This document shows, in pieces, positions 34,883 through 43,100 of a stretch of 64,000 nucleotides of DNA. The stretch comes from Neisseria sicca (GTDB lineage Bacteria; Pseudomonadota; Gammaproteobacteria; Burkholderiales; Neisseriaceae), in contig NZ_CP072524.1 in assembly GCF_017753665.1 (NCBI RefSeq), positions 1,302,001-1,366,000 of the forward strand, in the 5' to 3' direction. Every line of letters begins with the position of its first letter. Positions within the stretch are counted from its first letter, which is position 1. A model generated the notes under the pieces. That model saw nothing but the letters and a program-made list of their open reading frames with translations. It had not been told where the DNA came from and did no database searches. The position numbers and the translations under genes were made by a program.

Positions 34883-36109
34883 ATGAAGCTGAACGACCGA
34901 CAAATCAAAAACGCCAAGCCTGCCGAAAAACCGTTTAAGCTGAATGACGGCAAGGGCTTGTATCTGTATATCAATACGAGCGGCGGGAAGTTATGGCGGT
35001 TTGATTTTTCGCATAACGGCAAACGTAAAACGCTTTCAATCGGCAAATATCCGACCGTATCACTGGTGGAAGCCCGCCAAGCCGCTGAAAACGCCCGCCG
35101 CTTGCTTGTATCGGGGCAAGATCCCAGCGAAGCCAAGCAACAGGAAAAGCGCGAACGGCAAGCTGCCGCCTTAAATACCTTTGAATCAATCGCCCGCCGC
35201 TGGCATACCGACAATCTACACCGCTGGAAAGAAAACCACGCCGCCCGCGTGTTGAGATATTTTGAAACCGACGTATTCCCAGTCATCGGCGCAAGGGCGA
35301 TACAGGAAATAAGGGTAAGCGATATTAAGGCGGTTATCGATGGCGTGATGGCGCGAGGCGTGAACAATACCGCTGAAAAAATCAGGGAATGGACAGGGGC
35401 AATATTTGACTATGCTGTCATGCTTGAAATTGTGGAAACCAACCCCGCCTATTCATTGCGGAAATACATCCCCGCCAAGCAGACCGACCATCGCCCCGCC
35501 CTGCCCCGTGAAGAACTGACCGAGTTTTTTCGCCGCCTGATACTGGCAGAGATTGAGCCGCAAAACAGAATAGCCCTGATTTTGAATATGCTGACCTTTT
35601 TACGAAGCACGGAACTAAGGGGCGGGCAATGGAATGAAATAGACTTTGATGTGGCAATATGGACAGTTCCCGCCCAGCGCATGAAGCACGAAAAGACCGC
35701 GCCGAAACCGCCCCATGCCGTCCCACTGGCTGACTGGACGCTTGAACTTTTGGCAGAACTGAAAGAACTCACAGGTAATACGCCGTTTCTGTTTCCGAGC
35801 AGAACCAAGACGGACGGTTTTATCAGCGACGCAACAATAGGTCGTATCATTGAGCGTATGGGCTACAAAGGCAGAGTAACCCCGCATGGTTTCCGTTCCC
35901 TTGCCAGCAGCGTTTTGAATGAACAAGGCTTCAACCCTGACGCGATAGAGCGACAGCTTGCCCACATTGAAAACAACAAGATCCGCGCCGCCTATAACCG
36001 CGCCGATTATCTAAACGAGCGCAAAGGGTTTATGCAATGGTATAGCGACTTTTTGCGGGAACGGTACCGCCAAGCATTACAGATGATCCAAGATGGCAAG
36101 ACTGGTTAA
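34883..36109 (+). CDS. int: Tyrosine integrase (P4-type)
   Basis: 408 residues, family length. The N-terminal DUF4102 arm-binding domain (1-85; LNDRQIKNAKPAEKPFKLND) is followed by a SAM-like core-binding domain (about 100-185) and a catalytic domain: first Arg in FLRSTELRGGQW (about 241), HGFRSLASS (His-x-x-Arg, about 340), a late HIENN box and Tyr in RAAYNRADYL (about 371-380). All catalytic residues appear present. It would recombine attP with the tRNA-Leu 3' end. No excisionase other than the AlpA-like gene is seen. Confidence 0.95.
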   Translation: MKLNDRQIKNAKPAEKPFKLNDGKGLYLYINTSGGKLWRFDFSHNGKRKTLSIGKYPTVSLVEARQAAENARRLLVSGQDPSEAKQQEKRERQAAALNTFESIARRWHTDNLHRWKENHAARVLRYFETDVFPVIGARAIQEIRVSDIKAVIDGVMARGVNNTAEKIREWTGAIFDYAVMLEIVETNPAYSLRKYIPAKQTDHRPALPREELTEFFRRLILAEIEPQNRIALILNMLTFLRSTELRGGQWNEIDFDVAIWTVPAQRMKHEKTAPKPPHAVPLADWTLELLAELKELTGNTPFLFPSRTKTDGFISDATIGRIIERMGYKGRVTPHGFRSLASSVLNEQGFNPDAIERQLAHIENNKIRAAYNRADYLNERKGFMQWYSDFLRERYRQALQMIQDGKTG

Positions 36110-36135
36110 CAGTCGTTTGAAACAAGGTAATGAAA

Positions 36136-36648
36136 ATGAACGCAACAATTAGCAATGAAGATTTATTGAAAGAAAGAATAGATTTTTTAGAATCGGAGAA
36201 CCGGTCTTTAAAGGCTGAAATAGAAGAGCTAAAAGAAATTTTAGCTATTGAGATGGAACGGAGTTATATTCGAACTGAATTGAAAACAAATCGCTTGCTT
36301 AAACAAAATAAGCTAGAACGTCGAAAAAATAGGAGGACGGATAGAAAACTAGAAGATGCTGAACAAAAGTTAAAGCAGGCTTATAGTCTAGCAAAAAAAG
36401 AGCTTGCTACCAAAGCAGGTAAAGCCAAGCAAAGCCCCTATGAGAAAGCAGGAACGATAGCTGCCGTAAATCAGTTATTGGAAGAAAGAAAGGAAATGCT
36501 GAATGAAAAAGGGGGGAAAGCTAAATTAATCCGCCTTATTATCCGCAAAATTGAAAGCGATGAAATCCCAGCCCCCGATGTTCCGACAGAAAGAACGGTT
36601 ACAGCTTGGGTAAACCAGTTTCAGAAAAATATGAAATCAACAAGCTGA
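36136..36648 (+). CDS. Basic coiled-coil protein, unknown
   Basis: 170 residues from the ATG at 36136; AAGG at 36124-36127 is correctly spaced for it and too close for the ATG at 36130. Long Lys/Glu/Arg heptads (about 8-95) predict a coiled coil; the last 35 residues (PTERTVTAWVNQFQK) look like a small DNA-binding helix pair. AT-rich and Lys-rich codons contrast with the neighbours and suggest a separate origin. Function not recognised. Confidence 0.6.
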   Translation: MNATISNEDLLKERIDFLESENRSLKAEIEELKEILAIEMERSYIRTELKTNRLLKQNKLERRKNRRTDRKLEDAEQKLKQAYSLAKKELATKAGKAKQSPYEKAGTIAAVNQLLEERKEMLNEKGGKAKLIRLIIRKIESDEIPAPDVPTERTVTAWVNQFQKNMKSTS

Positions 36649-36700
36649 CTTCATGAAATCAACACGGTGTTTCATGAAATCAACACGCTACTTCCTTAAC
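36631..36700 (+). repeat. Triple 15-bp repeat with palindromic centre
   Basis: ATGAAATCAACA(A/C)G occurs at 36631, 36653 and 36674 with 21-22 bp spacing (two helical turns). The middle copy lies in GTGTTTCATGAAATCAACAC, a near palindrome. The first copy encodes the C-terminus of the coiled-coil gene. Spacing suggests an operator for a regulator such as AlpA. Confidence 0.55.
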
Positions 36701-36728
36701 AGCCGCCCACATGGGCGGCTATATTTTT
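36701..36728 (+). terminator. Rho-independent terminator before alpA-like gene
   Basis: AGCCGCCCA/TGGGCGGCT perfect stem with a tiny loop, then ATATTTTT. Confidence 0.75.
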
Positions 36729-36766
36729 GCCTGTCATCTAATCCGACTGAAAGAAAGGCAAAGCAT

Positions 36767-36979
36767 ATGAATACTGTATTAAGAGTAAACGATACCGCCC
36801 GCGTTATGGGTGTTTCACGAGCGACTATTTGGAATTGGGCAAACCCTAAGAGCCGCCATTTCCGCCCTGATTTTCCTAAGCCTATCAAACTTTCCGCAAA
36901 TGCGACGGGCTGGCTTGCGAGCGAGATTGACGACTATATCGGCAAATTGGCAGCCAAACGCGAAGAGCAGGCGATTTGA
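36767..36979 (+). CDS. AlpA-family regulator/excisionase
   Basis: 70 residues from the ATG at 36767, after AAAGAAAGG. MerR-like HTH pattern: RVNDTARVMGVSRATIWNWA, then RPDFPKPIKLSANATGWLAS and SEIDDYIG. AlpA activates excision or integrase genes in P4-type satellites and PICIs. A longer open frame from 36653 starts inside the triple repeat and crosses the terminator, so it is rejected. Confidence 0.85.
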   Translation: MNTVLRVNDTARVMGVSRATIWNWANPKSRHFRPDFPKPIKLSANATGWLASEIDDYIGKLAAKREEQAI

Positions 36980-36998
36980 TTTATCAGGCGCAAAACAA

Positions 36999-37028
36999 AT
37001 GCCGCCTGAAAGGACATTCAGACGGCGG
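36999..37028 (+). other. DUS-like hairpin overlapping the next ribosome site region
   Basis: CCGCCTGAA pairs with TTCAGACGG around a short loop, directly before AAAGGA of the HTH gene. It could act as attenuator or RNA-stability hairpin between the alpA-like and HTH genes. Confidence 0.4.
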
Positions 37029-37043
37029 AAAGGATTATTAAGC

Positions 37044-37283
37044 ATGAGCGATTATTTTACCAACGGCAAGGCAAAAATGCCAAGTCAAAGAGAGCGCGTT
37101 TTATCCCGATTGAAACAGGGCAGCGTTACATCATGGGAGCTTACCCAAATGGGCATATTAGGCTACAACACGCGCATCATGGAGCTTCGCAGGGCGGGGC
37201 ATGACATCGTTACCGTGATGGAAGAAGTAACAAACCAATTCGGGGAAACCGTGAAACGCGGGCGGTTCGTATTAATCAATTAA
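37044..37283 (+). CDS. Small phage-type helix-turn-helix protein
   Basis: 79 residues from the ATG at 37044 (AAAGGA). SQRERVLSRLKQGSVTSWEL and MGILGYNTRIMELRRAGHDI form a winged HTH of the PF14090 type found in prophages, ending in a beta-wing (VKRGRFVLI). Possible regulator in the island. Confidence 0.75.
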   Translation: MSDYFTNGKAKMPSQRERVLSRLKQGSVTSWELTQMGILGYNTRIMELRRAGHDIVTVMEEVTNQFGETVKRGRFVLIN

Positions 37284-37299
37284 ATCAGGAGCTTTAACT

Positions 37300-37998
37300 A
37301 TGAATATCGAATATACAAAGACAACTTTTGAGACCCGTCAAAAGTTACTGAAAGAAGCAGAAGACAAATGCAGCGAACTGACCGCCCAAATTGAAGCGGC
37401 AGAAGCTGGCGTTACAGAAGCGCAGGCGGTTATCAATGAATTTGCGGGGCTACGAAACAGACGCAAAGGCATATTTGCCAACCTGTTGAAAATGGGCAAA
37501 CCCACAAACAGCGAAGAAGCCAAAGGGCTTGATTCAGAGATTACCGCCAAACGCGAAGAAGCAGACCGCGCCGCCGATATGCTGGAAGCGCAAAAAGAAT
37601 TGTTGGAAAGCCTTTTTAATGAACGCCTTCAACATCTGAACCGCATTTCAGAGCTTCGCAATTTACTGGCTGTTTCCCGTTATGAGATGTTTATCATCGA
37701 CATAGAAGAAACCCACTTGCCCGAGTATATAGAAGCCGCGCGCGCCTATATCAAAGCCGCCGCGAAATTGGTAGGAATCGGTAAAGCCTCCGCTGAGATG
37801 AGAGCGAATCTACTTGAAAACGGTTTGCGGGTTGATTGCCCGTCCTATGGGCAATCCCTGCCAAATCGGATCATTGATCTACGTTTACCCGGCTTCTTCA
37901 ACATGATGGACGGCACAGGCGGGGAAGAAAACGCTATTTTCGACATCTTGGAAGACGTGGAGAAAGAAAAAGAAGCGGCTTTGGACAATTTGAAATAG
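37300..37998 (+). CDS. Coiled-coil protein, unknown
   Basis: 232 residues, preceded by AGGAG at 37287. Heptad-rich helices cover about 12-45 and 80-120 (Glu/Ala/Lys rich); the rest is mixed, with an acidic end (EDVEKEKEAALDNLK). No signal or membrane segment. I do not recognise a family. It sits just before the terminase-like gene, the slot where some satellites carry helper-interference or packaging proteins (inference). Confidence 0.6.
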   Translation: MNIEYTKTTFETRQKLLKEAEDKCSELTAQIEAAEAGVTEAQAVINEFAGLRNRRKGIFANLLKMGKPTNSEEAKGLDSEITAKREEADRAADMLEAQKELLESLFNERLQHLNRISELRNLLAVSRYEMFIIDIEETHLPEYIEAARAYIKAAAKLVGIGKASAEMRANLLENGLRVDCPSYGQSLPNRIIDLRLPGFFNMMDGTGGEENAIFDILEDVEKEKEAALDNLK

Positions 37999-38012
37999 CA
38001 ACACTCAAACAA

Positions 38013-38045
38013 CCGCCCAAAGGCTGAAAAATCGCTATTGGGCGG
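38013..38045 (+). other. Intergenic hairpin before the terminase-like gene
   Basis: CCGCCCAA (38013-38020) pairs with TTGGGCGG (38038-38045) around a 17-nt loop. There is no T-run, so termination is doubtful. Confidence 0.45.
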
Positions 38046-38066
38046 CGTTCTAAAAGGATTAAGGAC

Positions 38067-38606
38067 ATGACCCCGAAACAAGAACAGTTTGCCCGTCTGT
38101 ATGTGGAAACGGGCAATGCAAGCGAAGCATATCGGCAAGCCTACAACGCTGACAACATGAAGCCCGAAACGGTAACGAATGAAGCCTATAAGCTGCTTCA
38201 AGACCCCGATATTTCCGCGATGGTAGATGACCTCAAGGCAGAGGCACGGCAACGACACGCGGTAACGGTGGACGACCTGTTGAGCGAATTGGAGCAGGCG
38301 CGGGCGGCCGCACTGTCAGCCCCTACCCCACAGAGCAGCGCGGCGGTATCGGCAACGATGGGCAAGGCAAAAATGCTGGGCTTGCTGGTGGATAAGGCGG
38401 AAATCAAGGCAGAAGCGGAAATCAGCACGAAACAGGAAGAGTACACTCCGCCGTTAACGGACGATGAAGTGCAGCAAGTCATAAAGTCTTTTTTCAATAA
38501 GCCGTACAGTGAAATCACGCTTGAAGACATCATCGGAACCGTTGGAGAAGATACAGAGCGCATCGGGTATGTAATAACCATGATCATCGTGGATAAAAAA
38601 TTTTAG
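38067..38606 (+). CDS. terS: Terminase small subunit-like protein
   Basis: 179 residues after AAAGGATTAAGG. The N-terminal HTH is the terminase_2 pattern: TPKQEQFARLYVETGNASEA, AYRQAYNA, then AYKLLQDPDISAMVDDLKAE. A helical oligomerisation part follows, with VTVDDLLSELEQAR and KAEAEISTKQEE. Small terminases recognise the phage pac/cos site. No large terminase is present, as expected for a satellite that redirects helper packaging (inference). Confidence 0.8.
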   Translation: MTPKQEQFARLYVETGNASEAYRQAYNADNMKPETVTNEAYKLLQDPDISAMVDDLKAEARQRHAVTVDDLLSELEQARAAALSAPTPQSSAAVSATMGKAKMLGLLVDKAEIKAEAEISTKQEEYTPPLTDDEVQQVIKSFFNKPYSEITLEDIIGTVGEDTERIGYVITMIIVDKKF

Positions 38607-38610
38607 CCGC

Positions 38611-38823
38611 TTGATGCAAAAATCATTTGACAAATCGAGCCTTGAGAATCAGAATTTAGGTTCTCTCTCAAATACAGTTAGCCCAAATCAGCAGGGTAAC
38701 GCTGATTTTTTATCGCCAAAATTCTTTTACGGGCGTTTGCAATGTTATCAAACGTTAGCATTTCAGACGACCTATCACGAGTTATGGCGGTGTGTGGTAA
38801 CGGTAACGTCCACGCCTGACTAA
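38611..38823 (+). CDS. Possible small ORF after terS
   Basis: 70 codons beginning 4 bp after the terS stop, without a clear ribosome site, and containing an in-frame DUS (FQTTYHE). The coding nature is doubtful. The gap to 38888 otherwise shows GGTAACGGTAACG at about 38797, which resembles the iterons at the right end. Confidence 0.25.
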   Translation: MMQKSFDKSSLENQNLGSLSNTVSPNQQGNADFLSPKFFYGRLQCYQTLAFQTTYHELWRCVVTVTSTPD

Positions 38824-38888
38824 CTGCAGGAGAGAGCACCGCCCCCTATTTGGGCTTCTCAAATCTCAAACAGTTAGGAGCATTTCAA

Positions 38889-39140
38889 ATGCAATCTTTA
38901 AATTCTATCCAAATCCAAGACATTCAATCTCAAGTAAAACAAGGCTTTTGCGCCGTCGTCCACGAACCGACCGCGTATTTAGCCGATATTGACGTTCATT
39001 CATGTACCGCCCGCCGTTTGGGCATCTATCCATCACACGCCGCCGCCGTTGCCGCCTGCCGGTCGTTTATTGCTTCGCTTTCAGACGACCTAAAAGCATG
39101 GGCAGCTTACAGCGTAACGACAGCCGAACAAATCCACTAA
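38889..39140 (+). CDS. Small unknown island protein
   Basis: 83 residues, ribosome site AGGAG at 38876-38880. Hydrophilic, Ala-rich; CAVVHEPTAYLADIDVHSC and HAAAVAACRSFIASLSDDLK are visible, the last from an in-frame DUS. No family recognised. Confidence 0.55.
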   Translation: MQSLNSIQIQDIQSQVKQGFCAVVHEPTAYLADIDVHSCTARRLGIYPSHAAAVAACRSFIASLSDDLKAWAAYSVTTAEQIH

Positions 39141-39276
39141 ATCCCTGAAAAACACCCGCCTTTATGCCGCCCGTTTTGGACGGTATAGGGCAAACTTCGC
39201 CCTAGTGTTTTCATAAGTATTTGATTTTTCGATATTTGATATTTTTGGTGCGCTGGGGCATGGAGGACATGAAACC

Positions 39277-39492
39277 ATGAAACCGACTGACAAAAACGAC
39301 TGTTTCCGCCGCTATTTCAACCGCGCTTTGCTGGTGTTTGGGGTGTTGCTTTTGGCTTTGGTAGTCCGAGCCTGTAACCAGCCTGCCCATGCAAACACGG
39401 AGCAGGCAATACAGACAACACCGACCATATGGGAGACCGACCCGACGGCGGGGGTGGTTTTAGAACCTGTAACAGGGGAGACGCGGCAATGA
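39277..39492 (+). CDS. Small single-pass membrane protein
   Basis: 71 residues after GGAGGACATGAAACC. One membrane helix at about 16-33 (RALLVFGVLLLALVVRAC) with a positive start, so a cytoplasmic N-terminus is likely; the tail is polar. The lipobox fit is poor. Its stop overlaps the next ATG (ATGA), so the two are translationally coupled. Confidence 0.55.
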   Translation: MKPTDKNDCFRRYFNRALLVFGVLLLALVVRACNQPAHANTEQAIQTTPTIWETDPTAGVVLEPVTGETRQ

Positions 39493-39674
39493 AGACCATC
39501 ACGGAGAAGCTGGCAAACCAGCTAAACAGCAAAGAGAAGGCAATCGCAGCGGTGGACGTTTTGACCGCCGTCTTGCTGATTGTGAACGACGGAGCAAGCC
39601 GAAAAGCCGCGATTAATACCGTAGCAGCCATAGCGCGTGAAGCGATGGGCAGATATGGGGAGGCAGAACAATGA
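39489..39674 (+). CDS. Small unknown helical protein
   Basis: 61 residues. KTITEKLANQLNSKEKAIAA then VLTAVLLIVNDGASRKAAIN; helical. It overlaps the genes on both sides by 4 bp (ATGA), which argues for a real gene in the primase operon. Confidence 0.55.
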   Translation: MKTITEKLANQLNSKEKAIAAVDVLTAVLLIVNDGASRKAAINTVAAIAREAMGRYGEAEQ

Positions 39675-40795
39675 AACCGACCTATCAAGACATCAAAGCC
39701 GCCGCGCAATACCGCTGGCAGGAAATCCACGCCGCCATCGGCATAGACCCGCGATACCTGAAAAACAAACACCAGCCTTGCCCTGCGTGTGGCGGTAAAG
39801 ACCGTTTCCGGTATGACGACAAGGACGGTAACGGCACATTCATTTGCAGCCATTACAACAATGGCGCGGGCGACGGTTTCGGCTTGGTAATGCACTATCT
39901 GAATTGCGGTTTTGACGAAGCATTGCGCGCCGTAGCGGGCGTTTTGAACATGGGCGGGGCAAACCCCTTACCCATACCGCCCACGCGCCCGCAGACGCAG
40001 CCACGCCCCGAAAAAGACCATATCGGCAAATTTGCCGCATTGTGGAACGGGGCAGAGCCGATAACCGCCGATTCCCCTGCCGTGCAGTATTTGAAATCAC
40101 GCGGTTTGGACATGGCGCAATTACCTGAAAACATCCGTTTTTTGAAAGGGGCGGATTATTGGACTAGGGGCGAAAATGCGCCGCTTTTTATCGGTCGTTT
40201 CCCCTGTATGGTTTGCGCCATCCGCGATACGGACGGAGAGCTTCAAGGCTTGCACATGACCTATTTTCAGACGACCTATGACACGCCATACGGAGAGGAC
40301 GGACAACACGCCCCGCATTATCAAAAGCTGGCAACCAAACACCCCGAAACGGGCGAAGCCCTGCCCGCCAAGAAAATGCAAAGCCGCAAACAGGGCAGCA
40401 TTTCAGGCATGGCGGTTCACTTGTTCCCCATCCCTGAAAACGGACGACTTGTTATCGCAGAGGGGATAGAAACCGCCCTTGCCGCCCGCGAACTGTTCCA
40501 AGCCCATGACTGGGGCTTATCCGCCGCTTTGAGCGCAAACAGCATGGCGAAATACCGACTTTCAGACGACCTAAAGGAAATCGTGATTATTGCCGATAAC
40601 GACACGCCGCGCCCCGTAGGTTTCAAAGCCGCGCATGATTTGGCAGTCCGAGCCATCAAGCAGGGCATCAAGGCGCGCATATGGCAGAGCGACACACTGG
40701 GCTATGACGCATTGGACGAACTGAAAGAAGCAAAAAGGTCGTCTGAAGCCCAATCAGACGACCCTATCCAACAAAACAGAGGTGATACACCATGA
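39671..40795 (+). CDS. Zinc-ribbon/TOPRIM primase
   Basis: 374 residues. The N-terminal primase zinc ribbon (about 36-62; CPACGGKDRFRYDD...FICSHY) is of the P4-alpha type. A TOPRIM domain at about 255-315 shows RLVIAEGIETALAARE (acidic E) and IVIIADNDTPR (DxD). It would prime island replication. Five DUS-core sequences lie in frame in this gene. It overlaps the DUF927 gene by 4 bp; together they equal the fused primase-helicase of P4. Confidence 0.88.
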   Translation: MKPTYQDIKAAAQYRWQEIHAAIGIDPRYLKNKHQPCPACGGKDRFRYDDKDGNGTFICSHYNNGAGDGFGLVMHYLNCGFDEALRAVAGVLNMGGANPLPIPPTRPQTQPRPEKDHIGKFAALWNGAEPITADSPAVQYLKSRGLDMAQLPENIRFLKGADYWTRGENAPLFIGRFPCMVCAIRDTDGELQGLHMTYFQTTYDTPYGEDGQHAPHYQKLATKHPETGEALPAKKMQSRKQGSISGMAVHLFPIPENGRLVIAEGIETALAARELFQAHDWGLSAALSANSMAKYRLSDDLKEIVIIADNDTPRPVGFKAAHDLAVRAIKQGIKARIWQSDTLGYDALDELKEAKRSSEAQSDDPIQQNRGDTP

Positions 40796-42528
40796 AAACA
40801 AACGCAATTATAGACGCTAAAACCATTGAAGACTACAACATCGACGACATCGAACCATACCGCCCGCGCCCCCGCTTCGATACCGACCATCGGGGCGTAT
40901 GGTGGATAAACGTCAGGACAGGCAAAGACGGTGAAGCCGTTGAAGCAGAGCCGCTATTGCTTTCCGATCCTATCGACATCATCGGCACGGGGCAGGACAA
41001 CGACGGCGCGTATTACCGCGTTATCCGCTGGCAGGACAAAATCACACGCCAAACCAAGACTGCCGCCATCCCACAAGCGGAAATCGGCACGGTTCAGGGC
41101 TGGCAGCGTTTGCAGGGTTACGGCTTAACCGTCATGAGCGGGCGGGCAAAAAGGGAAAGACTAGCAGATTATTTGCAGACACAGGGCAGCCGTACCGCCT
41201 TTACCATTACCGACCGCGCGGGCTGGCACGGCGACACCTACATCATGCCCAGCGGCGAAACCATCACGGCAGACGGCAAAACCCCCGCCGTCATCTACAA
41301 CGGCGACACCAGCCAAGCGGCGGCATACCGACCAAACGGAGAGCTTGGCGACTGGCAGCAAAATATCGCCCGATACGCAGCGGGAAACAGCCGCCTTTGC
41401 CTGGCATTGGGCGCGTCCTTTGCCGCCCCCTTGCTGTCCCTGTTGAGCGAAGAATCGGGCGGTTTCCATCTGACGGGCGATTCATCTGACGGCAAGACCA
41501 CCGCCGCCAAAGCAGCCTTGAGCGTATGGGGCAGACCATCGGGCAGCCTGTTGTCTTGGAGCGGCACAAAAATAGGCTTTTCCAATACCGCCGCCGCGCG
41601 CAATGACGGCTTGCTGGTGTTGGACGAAATCGGGCAGGCAAGCCCGCACGTTATCGGCGACACCGTTTACAGCGTCATGAACGGAATCAACAAAGTACAG
41701 GGCGCAAAACAGGGCGGCAACCGCGCCTTGAGCCGCTGGAAAGTGATGATGTTCTCGACAGGCGAAAAGACCCCCGATTCCATCCTGAAACACCACAAAG
41801 GCGATTGGAACGCCGGGCAAGCCGCCCGTCTGCCCAGTATCAGAGCCGCCGCCCGATACGGTATTTACGATACCTTGCACGGCTTCGAGAGCGGCGCATT
41901 ATTGAGCGAACATATCGCCCAATCCGCCGAACAATATCACGGGGCAGCAGGCAGGGCTTTCATCCGACGGCTTTCAGACGACCTAGAACAAGCCAAACAG
42001 CAGGCAAACGAGCGCATGACCGCATTTATGGAGACCGTCCCCGAATTGTCAGGGCAGGCGCGAAGAGTGGCAAAACGCTTTGCCCTTGCCGCCGCCGCTT
42101 TGGAGCTTGCCGCCCCAGTTACCGGCTTAGCCGCAGGCGTAGGCATGGCAGGCGTGAAAAAATGCTTTGATGAATGGCTGGAAACCAACGGGGCGGGGAA
42201 ACACGAAGACCGCCGAATCATTGAGCAGGCAGAGGACTTTATCGACCTATACGCGTTAGGTATGAGGTTTACGGATTGGAGCGATAAAAGCACCAATAAA
42301 GACCATGCAGGCTATCGGAAACAGGAGGGGGAGAAATTGGAATTGTGGGTAATCCGCCGCGTCTTTGCCGATGAAATCGCCCAAAGTTTCGATGAACAGA
42401 AAGTATGCCGCGTGTTGTTAGATGTGGGATTGCTGAAATACAACCATAAAAACAAAGGCTACCAACACCAGCGCAAAGGTAGCGGCTGGTTTTATGTGCT
42501 GACCCCCGATATGGAACTGGACGACTGA
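40792..42528 (+). CDS. DUF927-domain helicase-like ATPase
   Basis: 578 residues. The N-terminal half (about 90-230) precedes a P-loop domain: Walker A HLTGDSSDGKTTAAKAAL (about 225-242) and Walker B GLLVLDEIGQA (about 270). The C-terminal 100 residues contain a likely winged-helix ending VLTPDMELDD. DUF927 proteins accompany P4-type primases in satellites and prophages and likely serve as replicative helicase. A DUS lies in frame near codon 393. Confidence 0.85.
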   Translation: MKTNAIIDAKTIEDYNIDDIEPYRPRPRFDTDHRGVWWINVRTGKDGEAVEAEPLLLSDPIDIIGTGQDNDGAYYRVIRWQDKITRQTKTAAIPQAEIGTVQGWQRLQGYGLTVMSGRAKRERLADYLQTQGSRTAFTITDRAGWHGDTYIMPSGETITADGKTPAVIYNGDTSQAAAYRPNGELGDWQQNIARYAAGNSRLCLALGASFAAPLLSLLSEESGGFHLTGDSSDGKTTAAKAALSVWGRPSGSLLSWSGTKIGFSNTAAARNDGLLVLDEIGQASPHVIGDTVYSVMNGINKVQGAKQGGNRALSRWKVMMFSTGEKTPDSILKHHKGDWNAGQAARLPSIRAAARYGIYDTLHGFESGALLSEHIAQSAEQYHGAAGRAFIRRLSDDLEQAKQQANERMTAFMETVPELSGQARRVAKRFALAAAALELAAPVTGLAAGVGMAGVKKCFDEWLETNGAGKHEDRRIIEQAEDFIDLYALGMRFTDWSDKSTNKDHAGYRKQEGEKLELWVIRRVFADEIAQSFDEQKVCRVLLDVGLLKYNHKNKGYQHQRKGSGWFYVLTPDMELDD

Positions 42529-42559
42529 CCGTTTGCATGGGGTTAATTTAAAACGCCCA

Positions 42560-42597
42560 CCAAGCCCGCCATGATCGATACAGGCGGGCTTTTTTGC
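42560..42597 (+). terminator. Terminator of the island operon
   Basis: AAGCCCGCC (42562-42570) pairs with GGCGGGCTT (42583-42591), followed by T-rich bases. Confidence 0.8.
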
Positions 42598-42645
42598 GCC
42601 CATTACTTCAGACAACCCATTCAATCCGCCATAAAACCGATGGCA

Positions 42646-43100
42646 AGCCCCTAATTTTCTCGAATTAGGGCTATTCAGCCCCTACCTAATACCAATCCAT
42701 ACCCAAACGGCAAAACGCGCTTATAGCGCAATTACGCCCTGTTTCCGCTATGACCGACAAAGATAGACGAGGGATAAATAATTTCAAGACCAATACGCGC
42801 GCGTAAATAAAACCCTATGCGCGAAACAAAATCACTTGTTACCTTTGTTACCACAAAACTTAACATTTATAACTATATGAATATCAATATAAAAATAAAG
42901 AAAAAACGGTAACAAATGAACATAAATTTACTTGTTACCGATTTGTTACCTTTTGTTACCCCTTTATATTCAGATGGTTACTCTTAAAAAACAGGGGCGG
43001 TAACAAACGGTAACAAGGTAAAGATATGTGTTTTGCTACCACGAAATCCATGACTGGTAAGGCTTTCAGCCATTGGTAACAAGGTAACAAACGATTTTTG
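42646..43100. other. Iteron-bearing putative replication origin
   Basis: Gene-free, AT-rich block. TTGTTACC occurs at 42836, 42845, 42932, 42943 and 42953; its complement GGTAACAA at 42908, 42999, 43009, 43075 and 43083. Several are spaced 8-11 bp, about one helical turn. A palindrome AGCCCCTAATT/AATTAGGGCT lies at 42646-42672. Direct iterons, AT-rich DNA and an adjacent primase/helicase pair resemble the P4 ori/crr layout. The remaining stretch to 43410 shows no gene. Confidence 0.65.

Noticed and set aside
36653..36979. Longer 108-residue form of the AlpA-like protein
   Set aside because: Its first 38 codons cover two of the three repeats and a rho-independent terminator; the ATG at 36767 has a ribosome site and the correct family start.
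42836..43090. CRISPR array
   Set aside because: Repeats are only 8 bp, in both orientations, with spacing too short for spacers; no cas genes. Iterons fit better.
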